Counted from the first letter of the stretch, positions 17,072 through 26,671 are shown. The stretch is DNA of 64,000 bases from Deltaproteobacteria bacterium (GCA_016875095.1 VGSG01000006.1:42804-106803); one strand, 5' to 3'. The notes: generated from the sequence alone by a model not told the origin. A program made the numbers and translations.

Positions 17072-18103
17072 ATGCTGCTTGATCTGATCGCATCGCGGAT
17101 TTCGAAGGACCTGGCGATAGATCTGGGGACTACCAATACCCTTGTCTTTGCCAAAGGGAGAGGGATCGTCCTCAATGAGCCTTCCGTGGTGGCCATTCGC
17201 AAGAGGGATCGCCGGTCCTCCGAGGTTTGGATCGGTGAAGACGCGAAGCGAATGATCGGAAAGGTCCCCGGCTCCATCGAGGTTTACAGGCCCTTGAGCG
17301 AAGGGGTCATCGCGAACTTCGAGATGGCGAGCCTGATGCTGAAATTTTTCATTCAGAAGGTCCATGATCGCAAAGCCTTTGTGCGACCTCGGGTTATCAT
17401 ATCGGCCCCGGCCGGTGTCACCCCGGTTGAGCGTCGTGCGGTGCGAGACTCCGTCCTCAGCGCGGGCGCCCATGAGGTCTTCCTGGTGGCGGAAGCGATG
17501 GCGGCCGCGCTCGGCGCAGGCTTGCCCGTCACCGAACCTATCAGCAGCATGATCGTGGATGTGGGAGGTGGGACTACCGAAGTCGCGATCATCTCCTTGA
17601 GGGGTGTGGTCCAAAGCAGCTCGATCAAAATCGCCGGTGACCGGCTCGACCAAGACATAATAAACTACATACGCAAGAACTTCAGCATCCTCATCGGCTC
17701 AACCACAGCGGAACAGATCAAAATCCTGGTCGGCCGGGCCGCGGGTGAAGAGGACGAGGAAGAAGTGGACGTCAAAGGCCGCGACTTGATGGATGGAATT
17801 CCCAAGACCATTACGGTGAGTTCTACGGACATCAACTACGCGATCGCGGACTCGATCAATTCCATAGTGGACACCGTCAAGCAAGCGCTGGAACAGTGTC
17901 CGCCGGAACTCGCCGCGGACATTATTGATAGTGGAATCGTGCTCACCGGCGGCGGCGCGCTCTTGAGGAATATGGACTTGCGCCTGCGGCAAGCCATCGG
18001 AGTTCCCGTTATCATCCCCGATGATCCACTCTCCACGGTAGCCCGTGGCGCAGGGAAAATGCTTGACGATATCGAACTGCTCAAGGAAGTGGCCGCTCGA
18101 TAA
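17072..18103 (+). CDS. mreB: Actin-like cell-shape protein MreB
   Basis: 343 residues, the normal MreB length. The actin-fold nucleotide motifs are present: phosphate-1 DLAIDLGTTNTLVFAKGRG near residues 13-31, phosphate-2 IVDVGGGTTEVAII near 161-174, and the adenosine motif VLTGGGALLRNMD near 290-302. A membrane-binding short N-terminal helix (MLLDLIASRISK) precedes. MreB filaments guide sidewall peptidoglycan synthesis under the inner membrane. It stands alone here: no mreC, mreD, pbp2 or rodA is next to it, so it may be a second MreB copy or a detached one. Confidence 0.93.
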   Translation: MLLDLIASRISKDLAIDLGTTNTLVFAKGRGIVLNEPSVVAIRKRDRRSSEVWIGEDAKRMIGKVPGSIEVYRPLSEGVIANFEMASLMLKFFIQKVHDRKAFVRPRVIISAPAGVTPVERRAVRDSVLSAGAHEVFLVAEAMAAALGAGLPVTEPISSMIVDVGGGTTEVAIISLRGVVQSSSIKIAGDRLDQDIINYIRKNFSILIGSTTAEQIKILVGRAAGEEDEEEVDVKGRDLMDGIPKTITVSSTDINYAIADSINSIVDTVKQALEQCPPELAADIIDSGIVLTGGGALLRNMDLRLRQAIGVPVIIPDDPLSTVARGAGKMLDDIELLKEVAAR

Positions 18104-18115
18104 CACTGTCCGCGG

Positions 18116-18895
18116 CTACCGCCGACCCAATCGTTTCACAAAATCGGCAAGCACGCGGTTAAACTCCTCGGGCTTCTCCATCATGGCCACGTGTCCCGCG
18201 GCGGATATGACGTTCAGACTGGAATGAGCAATCCGGTCGTGCAGATACCGGGCGTATTTGGGGGGCGTCAGTCGATCTTCCTCTCCCACCACGATCAGGG
18301 TTGGAACGACGATCTCGGCGACACGCTCCATAACGTCGAATTCGTTGCACGCGGTGAGGTCCCCGTGGATGAGGGAGGCCGGGTTGCGCATGAACTTGCG
18401 CAGCGTCTCGTTCAGCACGGCTTCAGAACCTTGGGAGGCCACAGCGAAGGCCGCGAAATCCTTCATCGCCTTTTCACTGTCCTGTAGCACGCCGTCCAGG
18501 AACGCGGGGTGGACCCGTAGTCGCGCTCCGCCGCCCACGACACCCAGGGCCTCCAGCCACGACGGACTCTGGAGCGCGATCCATTGAGCAATGGCGCTCC
18601 CGAGGGAACACCCAAAGAGCATAACCCGCTCAAGCCCCAAGGTCTCCACAAAATCGCCCACCCATCGGGCGTATGCGTCAACGGAACTTTCTCCTGGTGG
18701 CTCGGACTGCCCGTGACCGGGAAGTTCAATCGCAATCATGTTCGCCACAGTCCACAGGCCGTCCAACTGCGCGCGCCAGTCTTCCCGGTCGCCTCCGGTG
18801 CCGTGAATGAAGACCACTGAGAGCCCGGACCGTTCGAAATCTTGGGGTCGAGCCTCATACCCAAGTCGCCGCCCTCGAACCGTAACCTCCGGCAT
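18116..18895 (-). CDS. Alpha/beta-fold hydrolase
   Basis: 259 residues of the AB-hydrolase fold. The oxyanion segment is VFIHGTGGDREDW (residues 28-40). The nucleophile elbow GCSLGS, with Ser in a G-x-S-x-G motif, lies near residue 96. The acid is Asp in VVGEEDRLTP and the catalytic His is in SAAGHVAMMEKP. A lid region lies between 120 and 180. There is no signal peptide, so it is cytoplasmic. Relatives include esterases, C-C hydrolases and haloperoxidase-like enzymes. The substrate cannot be read from the sequence and the neighbours (mreB, glgC) do not suggest one. The ATG start at 18895 gives the family's usual N-terminus. Confidence 0.82.
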   Translation of the reverse strand: MPEVTVRGRRLGYEARPQDFERSGLSVVFIHGTGGDREDWRAQLDGLWTVANMIAIELPGHGQSEPPGESSVDAYARWVGDFVETLGLERVMLFGCSLGSAIAQWIALQSPSWLEALGVVGGGARLRVHPAFLDGVLQDSEKAMKDFAAFAVASQGSEAVLNETLRKFMRNPASLIHGDLTACNEFDVMERVAEIVVPTLIVVGEEDRLTPPKYARYLHDRIAHSSLNVISAAGHVAMMEKPEEFNRVLADFVKRLGRR

Positions 18896-18959
18896 GATAT
18901 CCTCTCCCGGTCGAGCGGACGGATCCAGGGCGTCTCTCGGTCCGTCTCAACCGATTTTC

Positions 18960-20210
18960 CTAACTTTGTTCCAATATGATCCCGCGGGGGACGATCGCCA
19001 CCCCCCCCGGGGAAATGGTAAACCTACGCTTGTCCTGATCCCGATCGTATCCGACGGTGAAACCCTCGGGAACGGTCACATCCTGGTCAATGACCGCTTT
19101 CCGAATCCGCGCGTGCGGCCCGACGCGAACTCGCTCCAGAAGAACAGAATCTTCAACCACGCTGAAAGAGTCCACCCTCACGTTGTGAGAGAGAACCGAC
19201 CGAACCACCTTCCCGCCGGAGATCACACATCCGCCCGAGAGAATGGAATTGAGCACCATTCCCACGCCCTGTTCATCCCCTCGCGAATCGATTGCCACCG
19301 TGGTCTTGGCCGGCGGAACCTGTTCCTGGTAAGTGCGAATCGGCCAACGGGGATCGTACAGGTTGAATTGCGGCTCCAGCGAGACCAGGTCCATGTTCGC
19401 TTCCCAGTACGCATCCAGAGTCCCGATGTCGCGCCAGTATTGGCCGTCGGGGTCCGTTGCGTCGCGAAACGTGTGCACAAAGACCCGGTGTTTCTCGATC
19501 ATTCTTGGGACCACGTTCTTGCCGAAATCATGGTCCGAAGCAGGGTCTTTCGCGTCGTCGATGACGTTTTTCACCAGCGCCTTCGTGTCGAAGATGTAGA
19601 CCCCCATAGAAACGAATGACTTGTCAGGCTTACCCGGAACCGATTTGGGATCCTTGGGTTTTTCTTCCCACGAAGTGATTCGGTATTCGCCGTCACACCC
19701 GATTACGCCAAACGCGCTTGCAAGGGACCGGTCGATTTCAACTCCCCCGACGGTAAGATCGGCCTCTCTTTCCATATGGAACGCGAGCATGTCGTTATAG
19801 TTCATCCGGTACACGTGGTCGCCGGAGAGCACGAGGATTCTGGCAGGTCGTTCTCGCTGCAAGATATGGATGTTTTGATATATGCTGTCCGCAGTCCCTC
19901 TGTACCACCGATCCACATTGCGCTGTTGGGGTGGAATGCACTCGATGAACTCATCGAGCTCCCGATTGAACATGTTCCAGCCCATGCGAATATGGCGATC
20001 CAGAGACACGGAACGATATTGGGTGAGAACATAGATTTTCCGAATACCGGAATTGAGACAATTGGAAAGAGTGAAGTCGACAATTCGGTAGATCCCGCCG
20101 AAACGCACCGACGGCTTGGCCCGGTCCTTGGTCAGGGGATAGAGACGCTCCCCTTTGCCGCCTGCCATGAGGATGCACAGGGTATTTTTCATATAGTTTT
20201 GATAGGTCAT
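18960..20210 (-). CDS. glgC: Glucose-1-phosphate adenylyltransferase (ADP-glucose pyrophosphorylase)
   Basis: 416 residues. The nucleotidyltransferase domain has ILMAGGKGERLYPLTKDRAK near residues 13-32 and KPSVRFGGIYRIVDF following. The substrate region contains WYRGTADSIYQ and LSGDHVYRMNY. A C-terminal left-handed beta-helix (300-400) ends with VIVPRG-like repeats. It makes ADP-glucose, the donor for glycogen synthesis. Its ATG overlaps the stop of the upstream response-regulator gene (ATGA), so translation is probably coupled. A second in-frame ATG at 20192 is possible. This coupling to a CheY-like protein is unusual for glgC. Confidence 0.92.
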   Translation of the reverse strand: MTYQNYMKNTLCILMAGGKGERLYPLTKDRAKPSVRFGGIYRIVDFTLSNCLNSGIRKIYVLTQYRSVSLDRHIRMGWNMFNRELDEFIECIPPQQRNVDRWYRGTADSIYQNIHILQRERPARILVLSGDHVYRMNYNDMLAFHMEREADLTVGGVEIDRSLASAFGVIGCDGEYRITSWEEKPKDPKSVPGKPDKSFVSMGVYIFDTKALVKNVIDDAKDPASDHDFGKNVVPRMIEKHRVFVHTFRDATDPDGQYWRDIGTLDAYWEANMDLVSLEPQFNLYDPRWPIRTYQEQVPPAKTTVAIDSRGDEQGVGMVLNSILSGGCVISGGKVVRSVLSHNVRVDSFSVVEDSVLLERVRVGPHARIRKAVIDQDVTVPEGFTVGYDRDQDKRRFTISPGGVAIVPRGIILEQS

Positions 20211-20560
20211 TCTCCCAGCAGCCTTTTGACTTCGGCTTTCAGCTTCGAGGTGTCCGAGGATTTCACCACGTACGCGTCCGCGCCCCAGGTGGCGAAGTCA
20301 TTGCGGTAGTGGCTGTACGCGGTATTCAGGATCACCGGTATCCCCTTGTCGCGTCCCAGGATCCTTTCCAGGATTTCCACTCCGTCCATCCCGGGCATTT
20401 GAATGTCCAGGACAATCAGGTCCGGCGGATCGCGCTCTATTTCGTCCAGGGCTTGAACGCCCGAGTTCGCGCAGGCCACCGCGTATCCCTCGTCCTCCAA
20501 TTCGCTCCGGTAAAGCTCGCAGATATGTATCTCATCGTCCACGACGAGTATGCGTTTCAT
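20207..20560 (-). CDS. Single-domain response regulator (CheY-like receiver)
   Basis: 117 residues consisting only of a receiver domain: acidic pocket VVDDE at residues 6-10, phospho-acceptor Asp in LIVLDIQMPGMDG near residue 52, a Thr-equivalent position in NTAYSHYRND, and the conserved Lys in YVVKSSD near 100. There is no output domain, so it acts by protein contact or as a phosphate relay. Its stop codon overlaps the glgC start by 4 bases. No histidine kinase lies in the window. It might modulate GlgC or another partner, but no sequence evidence shows that. Confidence 0.87.
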   Translation of the reverse strand: MKRILVVDDEIHICELYRSELEDEGYAVACANSGVQALDEIERDPPDLIVLDIQMPGMDGVEILERILGRDKGIPVILNTAYSHYRNDFATWGADAYVVKSSDTSKLKAEVKRLLGE

Positions 20561-20614
20561 AACGGTTCCCCACTGCGCGTACGCGATCCGCTAAGAAAAA
20601 AAGCTTGTATTGCG

Positions 20615-20643
20615 ATTTGAACGCAACCGTCCAACGATGTCAA
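20615..20643 (-). promoter_or_regulatory. Possible sigma-70 promoter of response regulator-glgC
   Basis: On the minus strand TTGACA, a 17-base spacer and TCAAAT (four of six). The -10 box is about 55 bases upstream of the response-regulator start. Confidence 0.45.
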
Positions 20644-20720
20644 CCCGAATCCTCGGGCGCGCGCCCTTCCCGCAGGCGCGGCCCTAAGAGCCCCTTGCCC
20701 CCTTCCACAAACGGCGCGGA

Positions 20721-21347
20721 CTAAGACCCCCCTTCGCGGGGCTTGGGCCTCTTGAATGAAGCCTGGATGTCATTCTGAAGGCGGAGTGACAATTCCTGAG
20801 CAGCTTGGCTGAGGCCCGCCGCGATGGAGTCGGGCTCTGCATTCGCACAAGGGATGAGGATCTTATACCGTTTCTTCATCACGGTCTTATCCGCTCTCAA
20901 AGGAGTTTCAAAATCCACCAGCGAAACTTCCGTTTCCAAGACAGCCCGCGCTCCCTCTTTGCTCATCAACCCTCCCAGGTCGAAGATATGTCCTTCCAGA
21001 GCGTACCGGTACGGCGCCGTGCTGAACTGGTCCACGGCTTTCTCAAAAAGCCCCGACTCTTGCAGATCTCGTTGGATCAATTCAGTGATCATGTCCGCGG
21101 GGCTGCGGTCCCAGCGATGCTGGTTGACCGCTTCCTGACTCCCCGGCTCTTTTGATATCACCAGGAAGTGACTATGCACGGAGGGCGCGAGCAAGAATCG
21201 GTAGACCATGAGCGTGCCGCGAGCAACCGCGGTCGCGGTCTGCTTCGGGGCCGGGTACTGAAAAGAGTGGTACACGACCGGATTTCTCAGGGTAAGGGCG
21301 CATCCGCAAGCGGCCAGCGCGGCGCCGTAAAGCAACATTCTGCGCAT
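20721..21347 (-). CDS. ABC-type transport auxiliary lipoprotein (MlaX/PqiC-like)
   Basis: 208 residues from the ATG at 21347, which gives MRRMLLYGAALAACGCALTL, a lipoprotein signal with lipobox LAAC-GC (acylated Cys near 14). An ATG at 21446 has a better ribosome site (AGAGGG) but puts 33 residues before the signal, so it would not make a lipoprotein. The mature part (PKQTATAVARGTLMVYRFLL; LLIQRDL-type segment; LSLRLQNDIQ near the end) fits the PqiC/DUF330 family of periplasmic lipoproteins that work with MCE transporters. It is the last gene of the mlaE-F-D operon and probably the outer-membrane contact of the lipid-transport system. Confidence 0.75.
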   Translation of the reverse strand: MRRMLLYGAALAACGCALTLRNPVVYHSFQYPAPKQTATAVARGTLMVYRFLLAPSVHSHFLVISKEPGSQEAVNQHRWDRSPADMITELIQRDLQESGLFEKAVDQFSTAPYRYALEGHIFDLGGLMSKEGARAVLETEVSLVDFETPLRADKTVMKKRYKILIPCANAEPDSIAAGLSQAAQELSLRLQNDIQASFKRPKPREGGS

Positions 21348-21514
21348 GTCGCGGCCGAAGTTCGATCGACCCCGAGAGGTCCCGACCCCTCTGATCCTGA
21401 CAAGCAAAAAGGCTACCTGCTTTGGGATCGATCTCAGCGGAAGCATCGGCCCTCTTGTGGTCTCTAGCTGGCGGACTATTGAAAAGGAGCGGCGCGGGCG
21501 CGCACGGCGCAGAG

Positions 21515-22387
21515 TTAAGGCTTTTTCTTCGGTTTTTCCTCCGGCCCGAAAATGATGCTGGACGGTTTGGTCTTGATCATTTGACTGAAATCAATCAGGT
21601 TATCGGCGGCCTGATTGAGCTTCTGGCTCAAGAGATTGAGGTTGTTGTCCGTCCGGTAAATGAATTTATCCGCGCTCCGGGCAGCTCTTGCCGATTCATC
21701 CAGGAATTCCGTGGCCTTATCCATCGTCGTCGAAAACTTCCGCGCAGGCTGCATTCGGGTGATTTCCACGTTGATCTTCCTGGCAACCTCCTTGATCTCC
21801 CGGATGGTCTCTCCCGCATCCGCTCCAAGATTCTCCGTCTTAGGGTCATCCAAGAGCCGGTCGAATTTCGCCGCCACTCTGAGGGCGTGGTCGGCTATCT
21901 TCTGGATATCAATTGCGTTGGCCTTTCGCAACAAGCTGTCCAGCGCGGCGCCGATTTCCCGAATATCCGACGGATAGGTGGTAACCAACGGATACGGAGG
22001 TTTGAAGTTCAGGTCTAACTGCTCTTTTCGAGCGCTGGGCCCGAACCGGTCCATTTCAAGGTAGCGTTGGCCTGTAAGCCCCAGAAGGCCGATCTGAACT
22101 CCCAGGTCGTCGGTGATCGCGAACTTCTCGTCAAGGCTCATGACCACTTCAATATGACGCGCGTCGGGCGCCATGCGGATACTCTTTATCCGTCCCACGG
22201 TAACTCCCCGATACTTCACCGGGCTGTCCCGCTCCAGCCCTTGGACCGTCTCACTGAAATAGGCCACCACGTCCTGAGATCGTTGGAAGTAGCGGGACGC
22301 GCCGAGCCAGGTCAAGAGGCCCATGCCCAGAAGGATGCTCGCTACCATGAAGAGCCCGATTTTGAATTTATGAGCCTGACTGTACAT
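21515..22387 (-). CDS. mlaD: MCE-family lipid-transport substrate-binding protein MlaD
   Basis: 290 residues. A short cytoplasmic N-terminus precedes one transmembrane anchor (IGLFMVASILLGMGLLTWLG, residues 10-29). The MCE domain follows (residues 38-115) with YFSETVQGLERDSPVKYRGV and a VGRIKSIRM strand; LGLTGQRYLEM fits the pore-loop region. A long helical, coiled-coil-like C-terminus (130-265) and a Lys/Pro tail come last. MlaD forms a hexameric ring on the periplasmic face of the MlaEF transporter. The gene follows mlaF and mlaE in order. Confidence 0.9.
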   Translation of the reverse strand: MYSQAHKFKIGLFMVASILLGMGLLTWLGASRYFQRSQDVVAYFSETVQGLERDSPVKYRGVTVGRIKSIRMAPDARHIEVVMSLDEKFAITDDLGVQIGLLGLTGQRYLEMDRFGPSARKEQLDLNFKPPYPLVTTYPSDIREIGAALDSLLRKANAIDIQKIADHALRVAAKFDRLLDDPKTENLGADAGETIREIKEVARKINVEITRMQPARKFSTTMDKATEFLDESARAARSADKFIYRTDNNLNLLSQKLNQAADNLIDFSQMIKTKPSSIIFGPEEKPKKKP

Positions 22388-22464
22388 CTCCTCTCCTGAT
22401 CCGGGAAATCCCTCACGCTATCGAACTTGCGCGATGCGGACGTCCCTCCACAAACTCACGTCTC

Positions 22465-23268
22465 CTACGGCGACTTCTCGTTTGAATCCGGCCCTGAGGC
22501 CGATCTGTTGAAGAAATCACGCACCCGGGGATCGTCGGATTTGTCTCTCAGTTCTTGCGGAGACCCTTGTGCGATGATGCCTTTCTCTTCTCGGTCCAGC
22601 ATGATGACCCGGTCCGCGGTCCTGAGGATACTAGCCAGTTCGTGCGTAACGATCACCATGGTTGTTCCCAGACTCCTGTTGATTTTGAGTATGGTTTCGT
22701 CCAGTGTGGCGCTTGTAACGGGATCCAGACCCGCAAAGGGCTCGTCAAAAAAGAGTATTTTGGGATCAAGGGCCATCGCTCGCGCCAGAGCCGCCCTCTT
22801 CCGCATTCCGCCGCTTAATTCCGCGGGAAGGAGCTCCTCGAACCCTTCAAGGCCGACTTCCGAAAGCTTCAGTTTTACGATCCGCTCTATCGTGTCCGCG
22901 GGGAGACGCGTATGCAAACGCAAAGGAAAAGCCGCATTCTCCGCGAGCGTCATAGAGGTGAACAACGCCCCCGATTGGAACGTCACCCCGACTTTCTTCA
23001 GCACGGAGCCGGTCTGAGCGCTCTCTCCGGCTCGGATTTCCTCTCCGTCGATGACCACGGCGCCTTCCACCGGCTCCAGCAGCCCTGTCATGACCTTGAA
23101 CAGGGTGGTCTTCCCGCATCCGGAACGGCCCAATATGGAAAAGATCTCTCCTGCGAAAACATCAAAGGAAATGTCCCGAATAATTATTTCGTCCCCGTAC
23201 CCCGCGGTAACGTTCCGCACCGAAATAATCGGATCGTTTGCCGCTAGGACGCTTTGCCGCTCATTCAT
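22465..23268 (-). CDS. mlaF: Mla ABC transporter ATP-binding protein
   Basis: 267 residues from the ATG at 23268, which follows CAGGAACTG; the frame is open 68 codons further up but that part overlaps mlaE's end region and is not protein-like. The motifs are Walker A LGRSGCGKTT, the Q-loop, ABC signature LSGGMRKRAALARAMA, Walker B ILFFDEPFAGLDP and an H-loop VTHELA. The GMRKR form of the signature is typical of the MlaF/MkL branch. It powers lipid movement through the MlaE permease. The operon order is mlaE, mlaF, mlaD, lipoprotein. Confidence 0.92.
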   Translation of the reverse strand: MNERQSVLAANDPIISVRNVTAGYGDEIIIRDISFDVFAGEIFSILGRSGCGKTTLFKVMTGLLEPVEGAVVIDGEEIRAGESAQTGSVLKKVGVTFQSGALFTSMTLAENAAFPLRLHTRLPADTIERIVKLKLSEVGLEGFEELLPAELSGGMRKRAALARAMALDPKILFFDEPFAGLDPVTSATLDETILKINRSLGTTMVIVTHELASILRTADRVIMLDREEKGIIAQGSPQELRDKSDDPRVRDFFNRSASGPDSNEKSP

Positions 23269-23330
23269 CAGTTCCTGCGCTCGTTGAGTTCGTGCCGGTT
23301 CCCCATCGTAGCCGATCCGCTCCGGCGGTT

Positions 23331-24563
23331 TCACAGAAAACGAGTGTAATGGTAAAACATGGCGAATATCGCATCCGTAACGGTGAGCACGAAAACACTG
23401 GTAACCACGGCTGATGTGGTTGCCTGGCCCACGCTTTCCGCGCCGCCGCGGACCTGAAATCCTCTCAAGCACCCGATCGCGGCGATTTCCACGCCGTAAG
23501 CAAAGCTCTTGATCAGCCCTTTGACCACATCACTCACTTCAAGCACTCTTCCTACCTGATTGAAGTAGGTGATCGGCGTCAAATCCAAGGCGAAAACCGA
23601 CACCACGCAACCTCCGAGAATGCCGACGATGTCCGCGAAAATCGTCAGGCAGGGGAGAGTCAGGCCCACGGCCACGATCCGAGGAGAGACCAGATACCGG
23701 ATCGGATCCACACCCATCAGTCTGAGCGCATCCACCTCTTCGGTGACCTGCATCGCGCCGATATGAGCCGCGTAGGCCGCGCCGGATCTGCCCGCAACTA
23801 TTATCGCGGCAAGGAGCGGTCCCATTTCGAGGCAGATCGAGACGCTCACCAGGTCCGCGACGAACACGTTGGCGCCGAATTTCCGCAATTGGATCGCCGC
23901 CTGAAAAGCCAGGATCGCGCCCATAAGAAAGCTGAGGATGGCCACGATAGGAACCGCGTCGCTCCCTGACCGTTCGATGAGTTTCCACAGGGGGTCCCAC
24001 TTTGCCTGCCGCGGGTGGCGCAAGTCTTCGTAGAGCGCAATCGACGCCGCGCCGATGAACATGATGATGTCTTGAACCGTGTGATATATCCGCTCGGCGC
24101 CCCCCCCAATCTGCACGAGAAGGGGTGGAGCGGCTCGTGGTCGAAGAATCGGCTTATCCTTGAAATGATCGAAATCCACCAAATCCAGAAATCGCCTCAC
24201 CGACGGGCCGGCGCGGGCCAGTTTGAGCATGTTGTTCATCTCACGGCACTTCCGGTGCAGTTCCATGAGCACCGCCGCGCCCGAGCTGTCGATGTAATCG
24301 ATTTCGGACAAGTCCACCACCACGTTCTTTAGGGGCTCATGTTCCACCGCGCGCATCAGCGCGGCGCGAACCTCTTCGGCGTTCTCCACCCACAACCTCC
24401 CCCTCAGAACAAGGGAGAGCTCGTCAAAGGTCTTCTCATGAATATCGAGGGCAAATTCGGAAGGGCCGAGATTCGGAGCATCGCCGGCCGACCCGCCGGC
24501 CCCACTGCGGTCGGTGGTCTTCGGATTGGCCTTGTTCTTTCCGGGGAGATCCACGGTGATCAT
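23331..24563 (-). CDS. mlaE: MlaE-type permease with N-terminal STAS domain
   Basis: 410 residues combining two functions that E. coli keeps as MlaB and MlaE. Residues 35-140 form a STAS domain (VVDLSEIDYIDSSGAAVLME, with Ser in the D-S-S-G position). Residues 165-410 form the MlaE permease with about five membrane helices (AILSFLMGAILAFQAAIQ, GPLLAAIIVAGRSGAAYAAH, ADIVGILGGCVVSVFALDL). The EMGPLLAAIIVAGRSG loop is the family signature. It is the inner-membrane part of the phospholipid transporter. The STAS fusion is known in this family and is not a novelty. Confidence 0.92.
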   Translation of the reverse strand: MITVDLPGKNKANPKTTDRSGAGGSAGDAPNLGPSEFALDIHEKTFDELSLVLRGRLWVENAEEVRAALMRAVEHEPLKNVVVDLSEIDYIDSSGAAVLMELHRKCREMNNMLKLARAGPSVRRFLDLVDFDHFKDKPILRPRAAPPLLVQIGGGAERIYHTVQDIIMFIGAASIALYEDLRHPRQAKWDPLWKLIERSGSDAVPIVAILSFLMGAILAFQAAIQLRKFGANVFVADLVSVSICLEMGPLLAAIIVAGRSGAAYAAHIGAMQVTEEVDALRLMGVDPIRYLVSPRIVAVGLTLPCLTIFADIVGILGGCVVSVFALDLTPITYFNQVGRVLEVSDVVKGLIKSFAYGVEIAAIGCLRGFQVRGGAESVGQATTSAVVTSVFVLTVTDAIFAMFYHYTRFL

Positions 24564-24724
24564 GATTGCTGCGTCCCTCGACGCCCGCCGAATCGCCGGC
24601 CGCGTCGTATCATCTCTGCGAGGGCTTCATAGCAGCCGCTCGGGATCTTGCGGTCGAGGCAACTTGTAGCCCATGTGAGAATGAGAGGCAACAAGCATCG
24701 GCGATAAGAAGAGAATAGCTGGAA

Positions 24725-26671
24725 TCAATCTTCGGTCCTGTTGGAAAAAAAACGATCGATCTCATCGGCGTCCCGGCAGAATCGGGTGTTGAAAAGGCTC
24801 TCTCTGAAGACCTTGCCGTACGGCTTGGTAAGGATCCGCTTATCCATAATGCAGAGTAGCCCTCGGTCTGAACGAGTGCGAATCAGCCTGCCCAGCCCCT
24901 GTTTGAGCGCAAGCACCGCCATGGGCACCTGATACGCATAGAATGGATCCTTCCCTTTTAGTCGAAGCCGGTCCATGCGCGCGGCCACGAGCGGGTCATC
25001 GGGTGGAGCAAATGGGAGCTTATCTATGATCACACAGGAGAGCGCCTCACCCTGCACGTCCACCCCTTCCCAAAAAGAGGCTGTGGCGAAAAGGACGGAT
25101 CCGACGCGCTCCCGGAATTCTTTCAGCAGGCGTCCTTTGGGCCTGGAGCCCTGGACCAGAAGCGGATAAGGGAGGAGCCCCTTGAGTTGAGTAAAGACCT
25201 CTTCCATGTTGCGATATGAGGTGAAGAGCACGAACGCCCTGCCCCCAGTCTTTTCCAACACTTCCTTCAAGACGGGAGCAATCGCTTGGACGAATCCGGG
25301 CGCCGTGGGCTCCGGCACGGCTTTGGGTATGTACAGCATGGTCTGGGAAGCGTAGTCGAACGGAGTGCCCAGAATCGCGTGCTGAGGGTGAGGCTCTCGA
25401 TCGAGCCCCATGCGAGAGGCGAAGTAGTCGCAATTTCCGCCTGAGGACAAGGTAGCCGATGTGAAGACCACCGAATCGACCTTCTCGTAAATGCGGGCCC
25501 TGAGCAGATCGCCCACCTCTACCGGTGACGCGTGCAAAAATAGGGACCTGTCACGCGGCTCGGCCCAACATGCGAACTCACTCCCTTCATTCGCGCCCAG
25601 AATCACCAGCAACTCGTCCTTGATCCCCAGCGCCCTCCCGGCAAGAATCATCAGCTCGTCCGAGGGTTCCGGAAGATGGGCCATGCCCACGGCCAGCGTC
25701 TCCAAATGCGCGCAGAGGATGTCTCTTGCGGTCAAAATCTCTCGATCCAGGTTTCCCAACGCCGCTCGGGTCGGGAATTTCTCCTCAACCATGGCAAACA
25801 GGCGCCGAGCGTTTTCCTCGATCGCATTCACGGTCTCTCGAAGCGTGGCGGGATCCGCGCGCACAAGCGCAAGTTCGGAAGCCGCTTCGCGGGCCAGCCG
25901 GGAGATCCTGAATCGGCTCATATGAAATCCGAAATTCTGAGTAGCTGCGTCTTCCAGACCGTGCGCCTCATCAACGATCACAGCTTCGTACCGTGGAATA
26001 ACGCCCCCAAAACCACTCTCTTTCACGGCAAGATCCGACGTGAGCAGGTGATGGTTGACAACCATCAGATCCACTTCAGCCGCACGGCTACGCATTTTGA
26101 GCACAAAACAGCGCTCCTTATCCGGGCATTTGCGTCCCAGACAGCTTTCCGGAGTGGAACAGATCTCAGGCCACAGGGGATCGTTGTCCGGAAGATCGGC
26201 CAGCTCAGCCCGGTCTCCGTCCCCTGCGGTCAACGTCCAGCGATACCATTCCATGGTCTGCTTGAGGGTTTCCGGGCTGCCCAAACCCGCCAGATACGGT
26301 TGGCGGAGCAGTCTCTTCAGTCTGGTATGACAGACGAAATTCCCTCGTCCCTTGAGTAGCGCCGCTTTGAGTTTTGGAAAGAGCTTCTCCTGCGCAAAGG
26401 GAATGTCTTTGGAGAAGAGCTGCTCTTGAAGATTCTTGGTCCCGGTGGAAATCGCTATGCGCTTTCGCGAGAGCGCCGCGGCCACGAGATAGGCCAGGGT
26501 TTTTCCCGTGCCGGTGGGCGCTTCTATGATGAGCGCGTCTCCGGAAGCAAGGGCCTCGTACACCTGCGCGGCCATCTGAGTTTGCTGCGGCCGGTGTTCG
26601 TAGTTGCCGATGGACTGGGCCAGCGCTCCACCAGGGGAAAATATTTCTTCTATCTGTGCGACAAGATCCAT
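24725..26671 (-). CDS. dinG: DinG-family ATP-dependent helicase (XPD-like, Fe-S)
   Basis: 648 residues. Walker A is APTGTGKTLAYLVA near residues 50-63. Four Cys around CSTPESCLGRKC and RCFVLK (about 170-192) make the Fe-S cluster site. DEAH box VDEAHGLEDA is near 235. The late helicase motifs include ATASFWEGVDVQGEALSCVI and QGLGRLIRTRSDRG (motif VI). This is a superfamily-2 5'-3' DNA helicase that unwinds R-loops and forked or damaged DNA. Unlike the DnaQ-fused Gram-positive form, it has no exonuclease domain. It is a separate transcription unit from cbiA/dsrN next door (50 bases apart, same strand), so the two may be co-transcribed. Confidence 0.9.
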   Translation of the reverse strand: MDLVAQIEEIFSPGGALAQSIGNYEHRPQQTQMAAQVYEALASGDALIIEAPTGTGKTLAYLVAAALSRKRIAISTGTKNLQEQLFSKDIPFAQEKLFPKLKAALLKGRGNFVCHTRLKRLLRQPYLAGLGSPETLKQTMEWYRWTLTAGDGDRAELADLPDNDPLWPEICSTPESCLGRKCPDKERCFVLKMRSRAAEVDLMVVNHHLLTSDLAVKESGFGGVIPRYEAVIVDEAHGLEDAATQNFGFHMSRFRISRLAREAASELALVRADPATLRETVNAIEENARRLFAMVEEKFPTRAALGNLDREILTARDILCAHLETLAVGMAHLPEPSDELMILAGRALGIKDELLVILGANEGSEFACWAEPRDRSLFLHASPVEVGDLLRARIYEKVDSVVFTSATLSSGGNCDYFASRMGLDREPHPQHAILGTPFDYASQTMLYIPKAVPEPTAPGFVQAIAPVLKEVLEKTGGRAFVLFTSYRNMEEVFTQLKGLLPYPLLVQGSRPKGRLLKEFRERVGSVLFATASFWEGVDVQGEALSCVIIDKLPFAPPDDPLVAARMDRLRLKGKDPFYAYQVPMAVLALKQGLGRLIRTRSDRGLLCIMDKRILTKPYGKVFRESLFNTRFCRDADEIDRFFSNRTED

